Shown: positions 34,441-45,800 of the stretch, one piece after another
Layout of the letters: each line of letters begins with the position of its first letter
Numbering within the stretch: the first letter of the stretch is position 1
NCBI RefSeq assembly: GCF_030272615.1
Contig: NC_081411.1
Span: forward strand, 828,434,897-828,498,896
Direction: 5' to 3'
Length of the DNA: 64,000 bases
Source: Cryptomeria japonica
Lineage: Eukaryota; Streptophyta; Pinopsida; Cupressales; Cupressaceae
The notes under the pieces: generated by a model
Databases searched by the model: none
What the model was told of the DNA's origin: nothing
Seen by the model: only the letters and a program-made list of their open reading frames with translations
Made by a program: the position numbers and the translations under genes

Positions 34441-35849
34441 ACATACCTCCATAATTCATTCACTTTTGATAAGAGTGAAGGAATAGATACCCTAGAAGTG
34501 TCACTTGACTCTCTTTTACAAGAGTTAGTCAAATATGACCACTCCTCTAGCTGATTTTGTATTTCAATGTTGGTATGAAAGTTGATATTGGTATTATGTT
34601 CTACCCAATTCCATAAGGAGGTTATCAAATGTGCCTATCAACATAATGTATGCAAATACTATCAAGGCAGTTATAAACAAACAATGTTGTCCAACCCTAT
34701 CCTTAACATCATAATTCAATAAATATCAATATGATGGGAAATTTTGGAGCTTAAAGTTAATCATGTATCTATAGGGTGGTCAAATGCATGGTGATATCAA
34801 TTTTAATATACTCCAAGGACAATCATAGAATCTAAGAATACTATAAGGGAAATGGTGGATACCCATTTATGTCACGAGGTTGTATAGATAGAAAGTACAC
34901 TTACATCCCTAAATAAGATTGTCAAAAAACCCTACCAGATACCATAATAATATCCTCATAGTTCTTGGGGTTGTCACCATGTTAACTAAAGAAAAATAGA
35001 TTCATTGGGGTAGCCTATAAGTACTTTTACAGTTGATCTTCCTAGAAAGTTGATGCCTCACTATTCTCATGGTAAGAATTGAGCACAACTATTAAAGGTA
35101 GGGATTATTTAATTATAATTATTGATTAGACTTCATAACAGTTTGTAACATCTATTTAATGTAATAATTGAGAAAAAAATAATCTTCCAATGCAATAGCA
35201 TAAAATAATGAACATATTGTTAGAATTCAAGTAGACTGGAGCAACTAAACAATATCAATATAATGCAGATTACAATGCAAAAAGAACAAGAATTCACAAA
35301 AACATGTTTTTTTAACATGGTTTAACCAATATGGGCTACATCCATAAAGTAACAACTGTCCAAATTTCTACTATTATCCAGCAAAAAACATATTACAATC
35401 TTGTAATAGAAAATATTCTATTGAGTGCTATATCAAAGCACTCATACAGGCTCAAATATACTGGCTTTCACATTCCACAACTACTTATTTATCAATCCTT
35501 TTTTATAGTTTAAAAAGTTAAGTTTACATTCCAAACTAACAACTAATTCTTTTATTAAATAATAGGGTCAAAACAAGATTGTCAAAGTCACCAAAATTGA
35601 GCAATTGCAACATACCAACACATACCAACACCATTTTAAATCAATGGAGCTTTTTTTTCAATACCATTTACTTTGTTTGTACTTTCAATGCATTTTTTAC
35701 ATTAAATGAAAAAAGAATATTACAATACGAAGGCAACCAACAAGATGCCAAGAAAAGAAGGAATAACATTACAATAATCCAACAAAATATAGCAAAAGAT
35801 TGCATGAAACACTCCTAAAGACTAAAATAGAATTAGATTCCAAACTTTA
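34441..35849. other. AT-rich region, no gene recognised
   Basis: Fragmentary frames only. TTTTTTAACATGGTTTAACC (about 35309) resembles phrases in copia LTR/leader sequence but cannot be assigned. No RNA gene is seen. Confidence 0.3.
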
Positions 35850-37330
35850 TCATCCACTAGAGTTATTTTCATCATATAATATCTTCTTTATGTAGCTGAA
35901 TATTTTTCCATTGATTTTGTCCAAGTGATTGTTGATATTCATGTTTTCTTTGGGAACTCCTTGTAGCTAAGAACATAGAGAATAGTTTGAAAAATAATAG
36001 TAAAATCTTAGCAATTTTTCTTTTTGATAAACATTATGGTTTGAAAATATAGTGTGCCTCAAATTTCCCATATATGAAATAAAAATGTTCACCTCATAGA
36101 ATGAACAAAAATAATATTTTGTAGACCCACGTCAAAATGGCTTCTTTCAAACATAAAACATAATAATAAAAAATAGCAAGAAGATAAGTTTAAAAAAGCA
36201 TTCCATTTATTTTTTTCCCACAAATAGTCCCAAAATATGTGTTTCAAACTTTCAATGTAGGATTTTTAAGCCAAAATTTGAAATCTAGATTGATCATAAG
36301 AGCATTTTGGTCCAATTGTTGGGCCCATTCTATTATTACCCAAGCAAAGATGAGGTTACTTTTCACCTAGAAACCTAGTTTCTTCAACTTGATAATCTCT
36401 TTCACAACCAATTCAATTTTTCCATCTATTGATTTAGCAATAATTTTGTAGGAAGTGTTAAGCAAAGTGATGGGACACAAGCTATAAATAGGGCCCTCAT
36501 ATTTTTATTTCAAAAGGAGTTTAATGAACCATGTATTTATACTATGGCCCAAAGAACCTTCCTCCAAATCCTCTTAGTGTACCATATATAAATCATCTTT
36601 AATATAATGTCACATTGTTTGAAGGCACTCCATTGAAAGCTTGTCAACCCTAGGACTTCTATTAGAGGGCATAAAAAACAACAACATTCTCTAAGTCTTC
36701 CATGGAAATACCATAATATGTAAACCAAGTATAATCAATCTTCATGTGGATAAGATCTACATTCATGTCTTCCAAAATTGATTGAGCATCTTGCCAATGA
36801 GGATATTCTTTAAAAATTTCCTCATAATAGTTCTAAAATAAAACTTTAATCTCTTTTATATTGGTATAAAAATGTCCATTATCATCTTGAATAGATCCAA
36901 TAAACTCCTTCCTATGCTTATAGTTATGATATTTGAATAAGTATATGGAGCCTATATTGCCCTCCTTAACCTATTGTGACATAGCCTTGATTTTAGCTCC
37001 CTACCCCCTATAAATATCCATTTTATAAATTTGAGTTTCTAAGGCAGCCATCGAATTTTGAAAATTGATATTATTTGGATTAGAACTTTGTAATTTTCTA
37101 GTGTGTTCAAGCTTCCCTTGAAGGGAATTTTGTTTACATTTTCATTGCCATGCCATTCTCTTACCAAAGACTTGTAAGAAATCAACACATAGAGAAATAG
37201 AATAGTTCCACCATTCTCTACATTAATCCCCTTCGTTTAGCTTGAGAAAGGAACTAAAAAGCCAAATAAATGAGAAACATTAAGCTTGTAAGGAAACATA
37301 GAAACCTCTCTATTATTTTCAGCCACTATA
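35850..37330 (-). pseudogene. LINE-A reverse transcriptase remnant
   Basis: L1-type RT copies the LINE RNA at a nicked target. On the minus strand a decayed pre-RT segment (REWWNYSISL, then YYEEIFKEYPHW) leads to GLTSFQWSAFKQCDIILKMI, then a K/R-rich link. The RT block follows: YEGPIYSLCPITLLNTSYKI, AKSIDGKIELVVKEIIKLKK and GF...IIEWAQQLDQ, with ALMINLDFKFW (the K.DF.KAyD region, altered). This is the order n.t.I.LIPK, RPI.LLN..YKi.aK, Q.GF, IEWA of plant LINEs. No YxDD is preserved. Stops and shifts throughout. Confidence 0.75.
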
Positions 37331-38135
37331 ATAGTACAAATAATATGGAAATGGTTTGAAAGAGTGCAAGAGTAATCGACTTTGACAAAAATCCTAGAGA
37401 GGTCTTAAAAAACAAAAAGATTAGGGGATATATAGAATAAACTAGGTCTATTGAGCTACCTTCCATACCCACATCTAAAATTTGACCAAATATATAAATT
37501 ATCGTCATTTACAACCATTTTTTTATAAACAAGATCTAACACCAATTGTATTATGATGAAATAAACATTAATCAAATTCTTTTTTATTCAACTTGACTAA
37601 GCCAACTATGATCAGTATGGTGTTCCACTATATGAAAGTCTCCTCCTATAACCTAATTAGCATTGGGAAGGTATTTAGAAATCCATCCCCACAACTCACA
37701 TTTGTCTTTAGCAAAATTTGAAGCATATACCAATCAAAAACCCATAAAAACCATGACCCCAACATAGTTGTGAAAAGGGTACTCACCTTTATCAATTAAA
37801 AAAATTGTAGACCCAAGGAGAAAATCAATGACCGCCCTTGCCTTCTCTATGGTATGTATGAAGAAAAAGAAGCATCTTTTTGCACATTAGATAAAGAAGA
37901 AGCAATATAGAGGTTATTGATTTTAATCTCCTAGAGAAACAAAATATAAAGTTTTCAATTAGCAATAGCATCCCTTATACCATATTTACGATGAGGGAGA
38001 GACATCCCTCTTCATTACCAATCAAAAATTTGTAATTCATGGTAAAGATGAGATAAAAAGATTTATCTTCTTTTGAGAAAGCTCTAAACTAATTAGCCAA
38101 TGTGATAGATGGATTAGAGGTACCAAAATATTTTA
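37331..38135 (-). pseudogene. LINE-A endonuclease remnant
   Basis: The EEP-type endonuclease nicks the target DNA. The minus strand opens near 38040 with MNYKFLIGN-VRGMSLPHRKYGIRDAIAN-like sequence across a shift, then YILFLQEIKI (usual K.lSWNVRG...LQEtK). Later come WGWISKYLPNAN and VIGGDFHIVEHH...DHSW (usual W.l...lP...w.iGGDFN.v....D). Near 37370 SCTLSNHFHI stands where SDH.PI is expected; Asp to Asn there would kill activity. Confidence 0.75.
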
Positions 38136-38152
38136 TAGTAGAAGGGGACCTA

Positions 38153-39130
38153 GGGGCTAAAGCACAATTTTGTGTCGCACTTGAGGCCAATTCAATAAGT
38201 TCAGTTGAACTTAGTTCGCTCGAACCTATGTGGTAGTCGCGTGGCGCCTAAATGGCACAACAAGTTTGGTTGAAATTAGTTCGGTCGAACCAATTTTCAA
38301 AGAAATTGGTTAGGTCAAACCTAGTTTGACCGAACCTGTCTATGTGTCATGCGATGTGGCAACCAAATCACCATTTCCTCTGCATTTCCAAAACTTACCA
38401 TTTCTGTTGTATTTTTCTTCGGGCAGAATATTTTTTTACAAAAATCAAAAAATACCCTTTTGTAGATCTCGAAGTCAGGAAACTAGACATATAATTTTAT
38501 TTTATTTTTAAATTGATTAATCTTACTATTTTTTATTTTTTTAAACATTGCAAGTATGTTTTTAAAGTTCGGAAAGAGGCTGATTTGAAATTTTTTTAAA
38601 AAAATTAAATGATATTAAAAACATTTACAAAATATATTTTTCACTAGATGAGAGAATCTTTTCCAAAAGGGTATAATTTGTTTTTTGATAATGATAAATT
38701 TAATAGACAAAAGGTGATGCCAAATGAAAAATACTAAATTCAACTATGTTGGACTTAAAAATTTTATTACGAGAAAATTATACATCAAAATTTAATTTTT
38801 CTTTTTTTAGCACTGCATATATGTGTCATCTATTTGGAAAAATAAAATCAGGAAAAATAAGTTTGTTTTCATTTCTTTGGTGAGGCCAACTAGAGCCCCT
38901 AATTTTCAACATTTTTCATCAATAAAAAATCTCTCTTTGAATATATAAAGAAAATATAAATTTAAAAAATAACAAACATAAATTTCATTAATATTTCTAA
39001 ATTTCATCAATTTACATCATTTTGAAATTCAATTTAGAAATGTCACTTTTATGCGGTTGAAGTTAAAAAGTTTGAGTGGTGTTGGCCACTTCCTTTATAA
39101 AAGTGTGACACAGGTTTATGCTTTTACCCC
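38153..39130. mobile_element. 978-bp TIR element inside LINE-A
   Basis: The left end GGGGCTAAAGCACAA and the complement of the right end GGGGTAAAAGCATAA match at 12 of 15 positions. Both ends abut TA (38151-38152 and 39131-39132). It separates the endonuclease start of LINE-A from its ORF1, so it inserted into the LINE. Its left part holds repeated TAGTTCGGTCGAACC-like palindromic phrases (about 38205-38335); the rest is AT-rich, without a transposase. A TA duplication and these ends suggest a non-autonomous Tc1/mariner-like element, but the class is uncertain. Confidence 0.6.
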
Positions 39131-39139
39131 TAGACCTTT

Positions 39140-40330
39140 GCTTCATAGAAGGAGAAGGTGAAGTAAAAGAACAACCCACTATACTTATTGTTTTGGTTGG
39201 AGGAGGATTGATGAAAGCCTTGGGACAAAGTAAAATCATCCTGACTTACAATAGATCTTGAAGGTTTCTTTCTTTTTCTTACAACTTTCCATCTATCCCT
39301 CATCATAAAATCTTTGAAAGATGAGTTATTATGATTGGAGGATTATTATTATTTTGAGTTTTTGAAGGGGGTTCTATCATTTTTTGTGAATAAGAACTCT
39401 TAGGCAATGCAAAACAAATAAACTAGTTATTAGTTTTTTGTTGGTTGAAAGATGTTAAAACATGAGATTATACTAATTTGTTTCTTTTGGTAGGATAATC
39501 TCTAATCAAATGGACTTCTTGTTAATAATAAAAATAAGAATTAGATTTGTTCAAATATACACTGGTTGATAAAGCTCAAACCCAAGTCCAATAAGTTTAA
39601 TATTTTCATGCAAGTGGTGGTTTAAATCCATTTCCACATAAACCCTAGTTAGCACGATTAGATGGGACAATTTGTTTGATTTATTCTTGCACCAAAGAAC
39701 CTTTCCAAGTTGTGAGATATTTTACCACAAGAAAGACCTAAAATAATGGTTCAAAAATGGAAGTTCCACCCACATGGGATAATGAGATCTAGAAGGGTCT
39801 TTCAAGTAAAAATCTAAGGTCCAACCTTGTAAATAGTAGACTTGTCACATATAACCCAAGTACCATAGTGCAGAATTGCTTGAGTATGGTCAACTAATTT
39901 AAATTTGCAATACACATATCCTTTGCCTGACCCCCTCAAGGCTTCAATTTTTCAAACCTTGTTTTCCTAGTTTAACTTTTTCCACTTGTAGAAGCCTAAT
40001 TTAGATAGAATGCCTGTAAAAAAATAAAATAACATCTATTATGTTGACACTCAACAATATAGTCCAAATATCATCAGGAACATAAATTCTAATGTTTTAC
40101 CCATTTTCTCACTACTTTGTTCTTCCATTAGATTGATCTTGCCATCATTTTAGATCTATTGGGTTGAAAGATTTTTTTAGAGCCAACCCTACATTCTCTA
40201 CATTGTTCTTAGTTTTCTTTGCATTAAGGTTATGCTTCACACCTTCTTTCTTACTTGGACCCCCTCCAGAATTTGTAGCTTCTAACTTGAATCTTGTCCT
40301 AAAGAACTAAGGCAATGGCTTCAATAGCAA
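39140..40330 (-). pseudogene. LINE-A ORF1 (DUF4283) remnant
   Basis: The minus strand reads KLVDHTQAILHYGTWVICDK, then KVGPWIFT, then IPCGWNFHF / PMWVELPFLNHYF across frames, then LTRVYVEMDLNHHLHENIKL. This is the DUF4283 sequence A..il..G.w......l...PW, PvWV.LP.LP, aRv.VEvDL. A clear CCHC knuckle was not found. Frame breaks are many. Confidence 0.65.
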
Positions 40331-41107
40331 CAACATGAAAAACACGGCTAGTGTTAAAGATATGGGCAAATGTTTCTTTGCTCTCTCCCATATGCTCACT
40401 CCAAAATACTTCTCTTTTGTATACTTTCAATGCCTTATTTTTTTCTTTGATATCCAACCACCAAAAATTTTAGCAACAATATTAGTGTTATGTAACTAGA
40501 AATAAGATATTATAAGGTATTTAGGTGGATGGAGATGAAAGGTGGTATTTCTATGAAGGCTTACTCGACTTCTGATATTAATCGCTCAACTCATGTGAAA
40601 ATTGTCGTAATTAATTATAGTAGGAGCTAAGTAGACCTTCATTAGGATTTGGCCTTCCATTGTATCATTAGGAGGTGTAAATAAAAGAAGATGATTATCA
40701 TTGTAAGGGATATATGTGTGAAGTATGATAATGTATATAGGATCTCTTGGTGATATAGCATGAAGTAAATTTCTCTATAAGGAGTATTGTATGGTGTTAC
40801 CCTACTTCAAGGGTTTATTATATTTTTGTATATATTGGATATTAGGGCATCTAGACGGGCATAAGCATCTCTTGTGTTATATGATATATATCTTTTGCAA
40901 TATATTATTTCTATTATTATATATGTGGTTCTTATCAATTAATACCTTCTGCTAAAAAATCAATGTCATCTTTTCATGAATATTCCTACTTTATTTTATA
41001 TTAAAATTAAAATAGTGTGATATTTCAAAATGTCTTTTTATCACTATTCTCATGTTAAACACATATTTTAAACAAATAAATTGCCAACAATTACTTTCCT
41101 TTCCACA
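40331..41107. other. No gene recognised
   Basis: Unremarkable AT-rich sequence with no coding, RNA or terminal-repeat signal seen. Confidence 0.4.
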
Positions 41108-41200
41108 AATAGCTAACATCTAGGGAGATGCCTTAGTAGTTAAGCATCCTAACTTTGCACTTCTCAAAATCATATGTGGCATTTCAAATCTCTCTCATTA
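41108..41200 (+). repeat. tRNA/SINE-like relic
   Basis: GATGCCTTAGTAGTTAAGCA fits a pol III A box (TRGYNNARNNGG-like), and about 55 bp on, GGCATTTCAAATCTC resembles a B box (GGTTCAAATCC). The spacing suits a SINE head or decayed tRNA. It cannot be folded into a full tRNA. Confidence 0.35.
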
Positions 41201-41879
41201 TTTTTTATAGTAGCTTACTTTGCAAAGCCCTTGCTTATAACTAAGATTTTAGGTCTACATCATAAAATATTAAGCCACAATAACATGTCTTTTTGTTGAG
41301 GTGTCTAAACAGATCTTTAAAAATAGGCTCATAGTTTTATATTAAGTTATAATAGTTGTGTATTAAGTCATAGTTTGTTGGTGGGCTAATATGATATCAC
41401 ATGGTTTGTTACTTTTAAGATTTAAAGAATATATTTCATTCAATTATAAGTACTCATATTCAACACTAACAACTTTGAAGTCAAAACTACTAATGCTATA
41501 CTATTAAAAATGTTGGACCTTAAATTCACAAATACATATCATAACTATTGGACCATGTTTAATTGATCATGTCCCCTAAATATTTTATAAATATTTATGT
41601 ATACAATCCTCCTCCTAATTGGAAATGTTACATATTTGTATAAGGCACAATTTTTTTTAATGAAAAAATGCTAATTGCATAGGACACAAATTTTTGGAAC
41701 AAAAATTATTGTAAGGGGAAAAAGGGTTATAAAAATGTTAACACATTATGTATAAATTTGAGCACAAACTTTAGGACCTTCCATATCTCTACAAGATCAA
41801 ACATGAAAATAGAATAGAAAAATTATTCAGAACAACATAAAATACCACACATTGGACACCAAAAATCCCCATATCAGAC

Positions 41880-41935
41880 ATAGCCTAGTGGCTTAAGGTC
41901 TATGTGACCTTAAACACGGTCCTTCTCCTCGACAT
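41880..41935 (+). repeat. tRNA/SINE-like A-box fragment
   Basis: ATAGCCTAGTGGCTTAAGGT matches the A-box pattern TRGCNNAGTGG followed by TTAAGG. No convincing B box follows, so this is a fragment at best. Confidence 0.25.
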
Positions 41936-43080
41936 CTAGGTAAAAGGGGCTAGTTGAGGAAACATAAAAGGAGGGTGAGAATGTAGAGGAAATAAAAGAG
42001 CAGGATGTGATGGATGTCAATGGTACACAGCCTAGAAGGTCTAATGGCCTTGCGGGCCAATCTAAGACCAGTGACAAGGAGGTTGTGGTTGAAGCCCTGT
42101 TCATGAGGGGGGAAATCTACAAATTAATTTTGGGTTGTGGGACCAACCATGCACAATATGATGAATTGTGCCTTGTAAGTTTAAAAATAGACTATCGCCA
42201 TTATCTATCAAAAAGAAATCGAGGTATGCATATAATCATATACATGTTTAGAAAAAAGAAATGTCTATATTGGTTCAAATTTCTTATCATTTATTTTGAT
42301 CACATACTCCAAGATCTTAAGAATGCACTCCAAACTCCTTCGAATAAATCTACATCTTAAACATCTAAGAATTTGAGTTCCTTCATTCTCAATCATATCA
42401 AAGAGTCATGATAGTACTAATCTTCGTTTATCTCCCAACTTCACATATCAATAATACACTCATAAAAGATAATACATAAATATCTCTTTAAAAAATGATT
42501 AAATATAATATTCATTAAAAATAACTAATATTATAACTCTCCATAAAATTTGTCTATCCATTTAAAATTAAAAATATTCATTTATATATTACTAATAGCA
42601 AACCCTTACACATTAGATTATGATTACTAATTTAAATTATTGTTTTGTTTGGATTGGTATTTTTTGTTTAGTCGTAGAGGTGGTGAAATGTCTAAAGTTT
42701 ATGCCACCGCATGGTTTCATTTGTTCAATGTCAATTTAATATAGGTGGAGGATAAACATTACTTGATGATGAGGCCAACAATTTAATTAAAACAAACACG
42801 TGATGTGATACCTAGATTAAAGTGCGTTCACACGTACTTTCGATTCTAAGAATATGTTTTCGTGTCTTCCAATAAATGTCAACCAAAGATGCAATGTATA
42901 ATTATTTTTTTAATTTTAGATAAGAAATCAAAGATGTAAGTTTTGTTATCTTCATTATGGTAGTTAGCATCATTATTACTACTTCATTTACAAGAATTAT
43001 AACTTACTATATTTTTTATTTGTGGTTAGGAGTCACTATAAACCACCTCTTTTTAATGAAATTCAATTAGAGTGAGGGAG
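41936..43080. other. No gene recognised
   Basis: A frame of 117 codons at 42007-42360 has no recognisable domain and sits in repeat-like sequence; I do not call it a gene. The rest is AT-rich. Confidence 0.35.
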
Positions 43081-43165
43081 ACCCCCATGACATAGGATTT
43101 GAATCATCAACCACACATCAACAAGCACTCAAGAGTTGATCTTTAATCTACTAGTCATGTCTAAT
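43081..43165 (-). repeat. tRNA/SINE-like relic, minus strand
   Basis: The minus strand reads GACATGACTAGTAGATTAAAG, like an A box, then about 45 bp later GTTGATGATTCAAATCCTATG, like a B box (GGTTCAAATCC with an insertion). Probably a SINE head. Confidence 0.35.
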
Positions 43166-44529
43166 AAATTAAATTTTAATAGATATGAGAGTATATATAA
43201 TCAATTTAATTTAAAGTTGTAATTAATTATATGAGAATTTTTATAAGTTGGACATTAATATAAATAAATGTATATTATTTATTTTAGTATTTGATTTATA
43301 ATTGTTTATTATTTCGATTATAATTTATCAATTGTGACTTAAAATTGTATGTTTTGGGATTTATTGGAAGGAAATGATAAAATTTCGATTGGGTTGTTCT
43401 TAGAATTTGGAGATGACTGATTTCATGGCATAAAATTAACTTGGATTGAATATGTGATGCACCCTATTGAACTGGTTCAACATTCGAATGACAAATGAGA
43501 CTAATCTAAAGGTGTGGGGCCTTGTAGATGAGATTAGACCTCTCGAGAAGGTCGACTACCTCGCTAATCTAGATGCAAAGTGTTGATCCAACTCAACATT
43601 AACAATATCCAAAATCCTAATCCTATTATACCGATTTTTACGAGGAGAGGGAAAGAAGGAATGCATAAATGGAAAAGGTGATGCACCAAGTATTAGAAGT
43701 GTTTCTTTCAGTCCACAATAGCATAAAGAATCAATAAGAAATTCCAAGATAACCTAAATGGTTCTCTGCTATTCCATTTCCTAGAGGTGTGTGAGGAGGT
43801 TTAGATACAAATTAAGAGGGGAGACTAAATCCATAATTAGCCTTACAAACCTAGTTTACATAACACACAAACATAGGAAATGACAAACAATCATTCATAC
43901 ACAAAGGTAAGAAGGTTTTACACAAAATGCATAAATTGAAAAGAGGTGGAAGTGGCAAATTTTTATTGATACAGAGGCATGAGATGTTTTACAGTTGTAT
44001 AATATACAAAATTGCATGTAATATGTTATAGAAACGAAAGGAAGAACCCTTTACAACAATCACAAGTTGTTATTTATTATTATGTAGGGTGCAAGATAGA
44101 GAAAGGGCATATGGTAGGGGATAAAACCATACCCCACATCTTGCTAATGAGTTTCAAACATGTATACTTCGAAAATTCAAACTAGAGGCATGATAAAATA
44201 TTCTTGACACCATAATGATGCATCAACATTGATGAATCCATGAATGAAGTGTAGAAAATCTAGCAAAATTTACTAACCATTAGGATGCATGGATTTGACA
44301 ACCATTAGGATGCATTAGCTTAGTCAAGCGAAACTTTGGTCAAAATATGGATAACTTCAGTTGACCTTGAGATTCCTACAAGATCTTTGAGACCCTAAAA
44401 TTCTTGCTAGATCTTGGAGACCCTATAATTCTCACAAGATCCTAGGAAAATGCTCCCAACTAACTAGGAATGTCCAACCATACTTACCTTTTACTTCCAC
44501 TCCTCCTTTCTCCACACTTGGAAATGGTT
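43166..44529. other. No gene recognised
   Basis: AT-rich sequence with short directly repeated phrases such as CATTAGGATGCAT (44279 and 44303) and TAGATCTTGGAGACCCTA-like units (44380-44430). Nothing coding. Confidence 0.35.
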
Positions 44530-45800
44530 CCTCTTGCATAATAAGACTTGGACTTGTATTGAGAACCTATCGAAGGTTCCAAAGGTTCCTAGAACCTTTA
44601 AATCCTCCAATTACTTCCTCTTCTACTCCTTTATCTTTTATCTTTTTTATTTTAATCCTTGGTGTTTTCAACCTCATGTAGTTAATTCAATAAAAAAAAC
44701 CTTTAACTCGCCTTTTGCTTGGATTTAAATCCCTACAAAAAGTTTCAGAGGTTCCCCTTCTTCTTATGGTGCTTGTCCATTATTTATCTCCTTTTTCCTT
44801 AACTATTGAGGCCAAGGGACTCATTAGGAACATATCAGAGGTTCTAAAGGATCTTGGAGTCTTCAAATCCTCCAATCCTCTTCTTTATTGTTCTTAAATT
44901 TTTTGATCCTTTATCTTCTTTTCTTTCTATTTGGTTCCTCTTAAATTATTCATCTCGCTCCTTATCTTTGATCTTCCTTAGGCACTTAGGTCAAAGGTTC
45001 ACCTAAAACCAAGAACCAATCGAATTTTCCATCAGTTCCTAGAACCATAAGAACTTTTAACAAATCTCCATGTTTGTTTCTTCTTTTATTATTCTCTCTT
45101 TGGTAACCTTCTTTGCTTTGGCACCTCTTAGTGGGAATTCTTGAAGTTCTAGGAATCCATGTAACTCTCAATTTTCTTCTTATGATTTGTTCTTTGTTCT
45201 TAGAATATTGCTTTGATGCTTCCCTATTTTCCTGATTAAAAATTCTCCCAGAACAAAGAATCAGCGAAGTTTCTTATGATTTTGGGAACCTTAAGAAGTT
45301 TTGATGCCTTTCTTCTTTTCTTTTATCTTTAGTCCTCTTTGCATTGCCACCTTCTTTACATTATATTTTATTTTGGAGGAAAAGTCAGGAGCATGAACCT
45401 TGTCGAGGTTCCCATGGTAACTTCAACAACTTGTCTTTTGTTTTGTGTCATTTTTTCCTTTATTACCTTCTATTTTCCTTGATGAGTTCCCTTTAGCATT
45501 TGACCCCTTTTTTCTTACCTTTTGATAGAGGATGAGGTACAAAATCAAACTTGTTAGACATTCCTATGGTTCTAGGAACCATAAGAAGCTTTGAAAACTT
45601 TCTTCTCTTCTTTTGCTTCCACCTCTTACCCTAAATATTTTTTGTCAGGGGTTCCCATGATTTTAGGAACCATGGGAAGCAATGACACCACATGAAAATT
45701 TACTAAGCCATGAGGTCTAGGTCAAAGGAAGATGAGTGTCCAAGAACCAATCGAAGGTTCCTATTATTTGGAGAACCTGGCCAAAGGCTAATAAGGTTCC
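44530..45800. repeat. Interspersed GGTTCCTAGAACC-type repeats
   Basis: A degenerate module of about 40 bp recurs at about 44570, 44825, 45020, 45270, 45410, 45560, 45650 and 45750. Its pattern is CGAAGGTTCC..TGGTTCTAGGAACCATAAGAA. Its core GGTTC(C/T)AGGAACC is palindromic. Modules alternate with T/C-rich sequence containing TCTTCTTTTA and CCTCTT. Spacing is irregular (about 85-255 bp), so it is not a simple tandem array. Confidence 0.55.

Noticed and set aside
42007-42360. 117-codon frame as a possible gene
   Set aside because: No family pattern, and it lies in repeat-like sequence after a tRNA-like fragment; length is within chance for this window.
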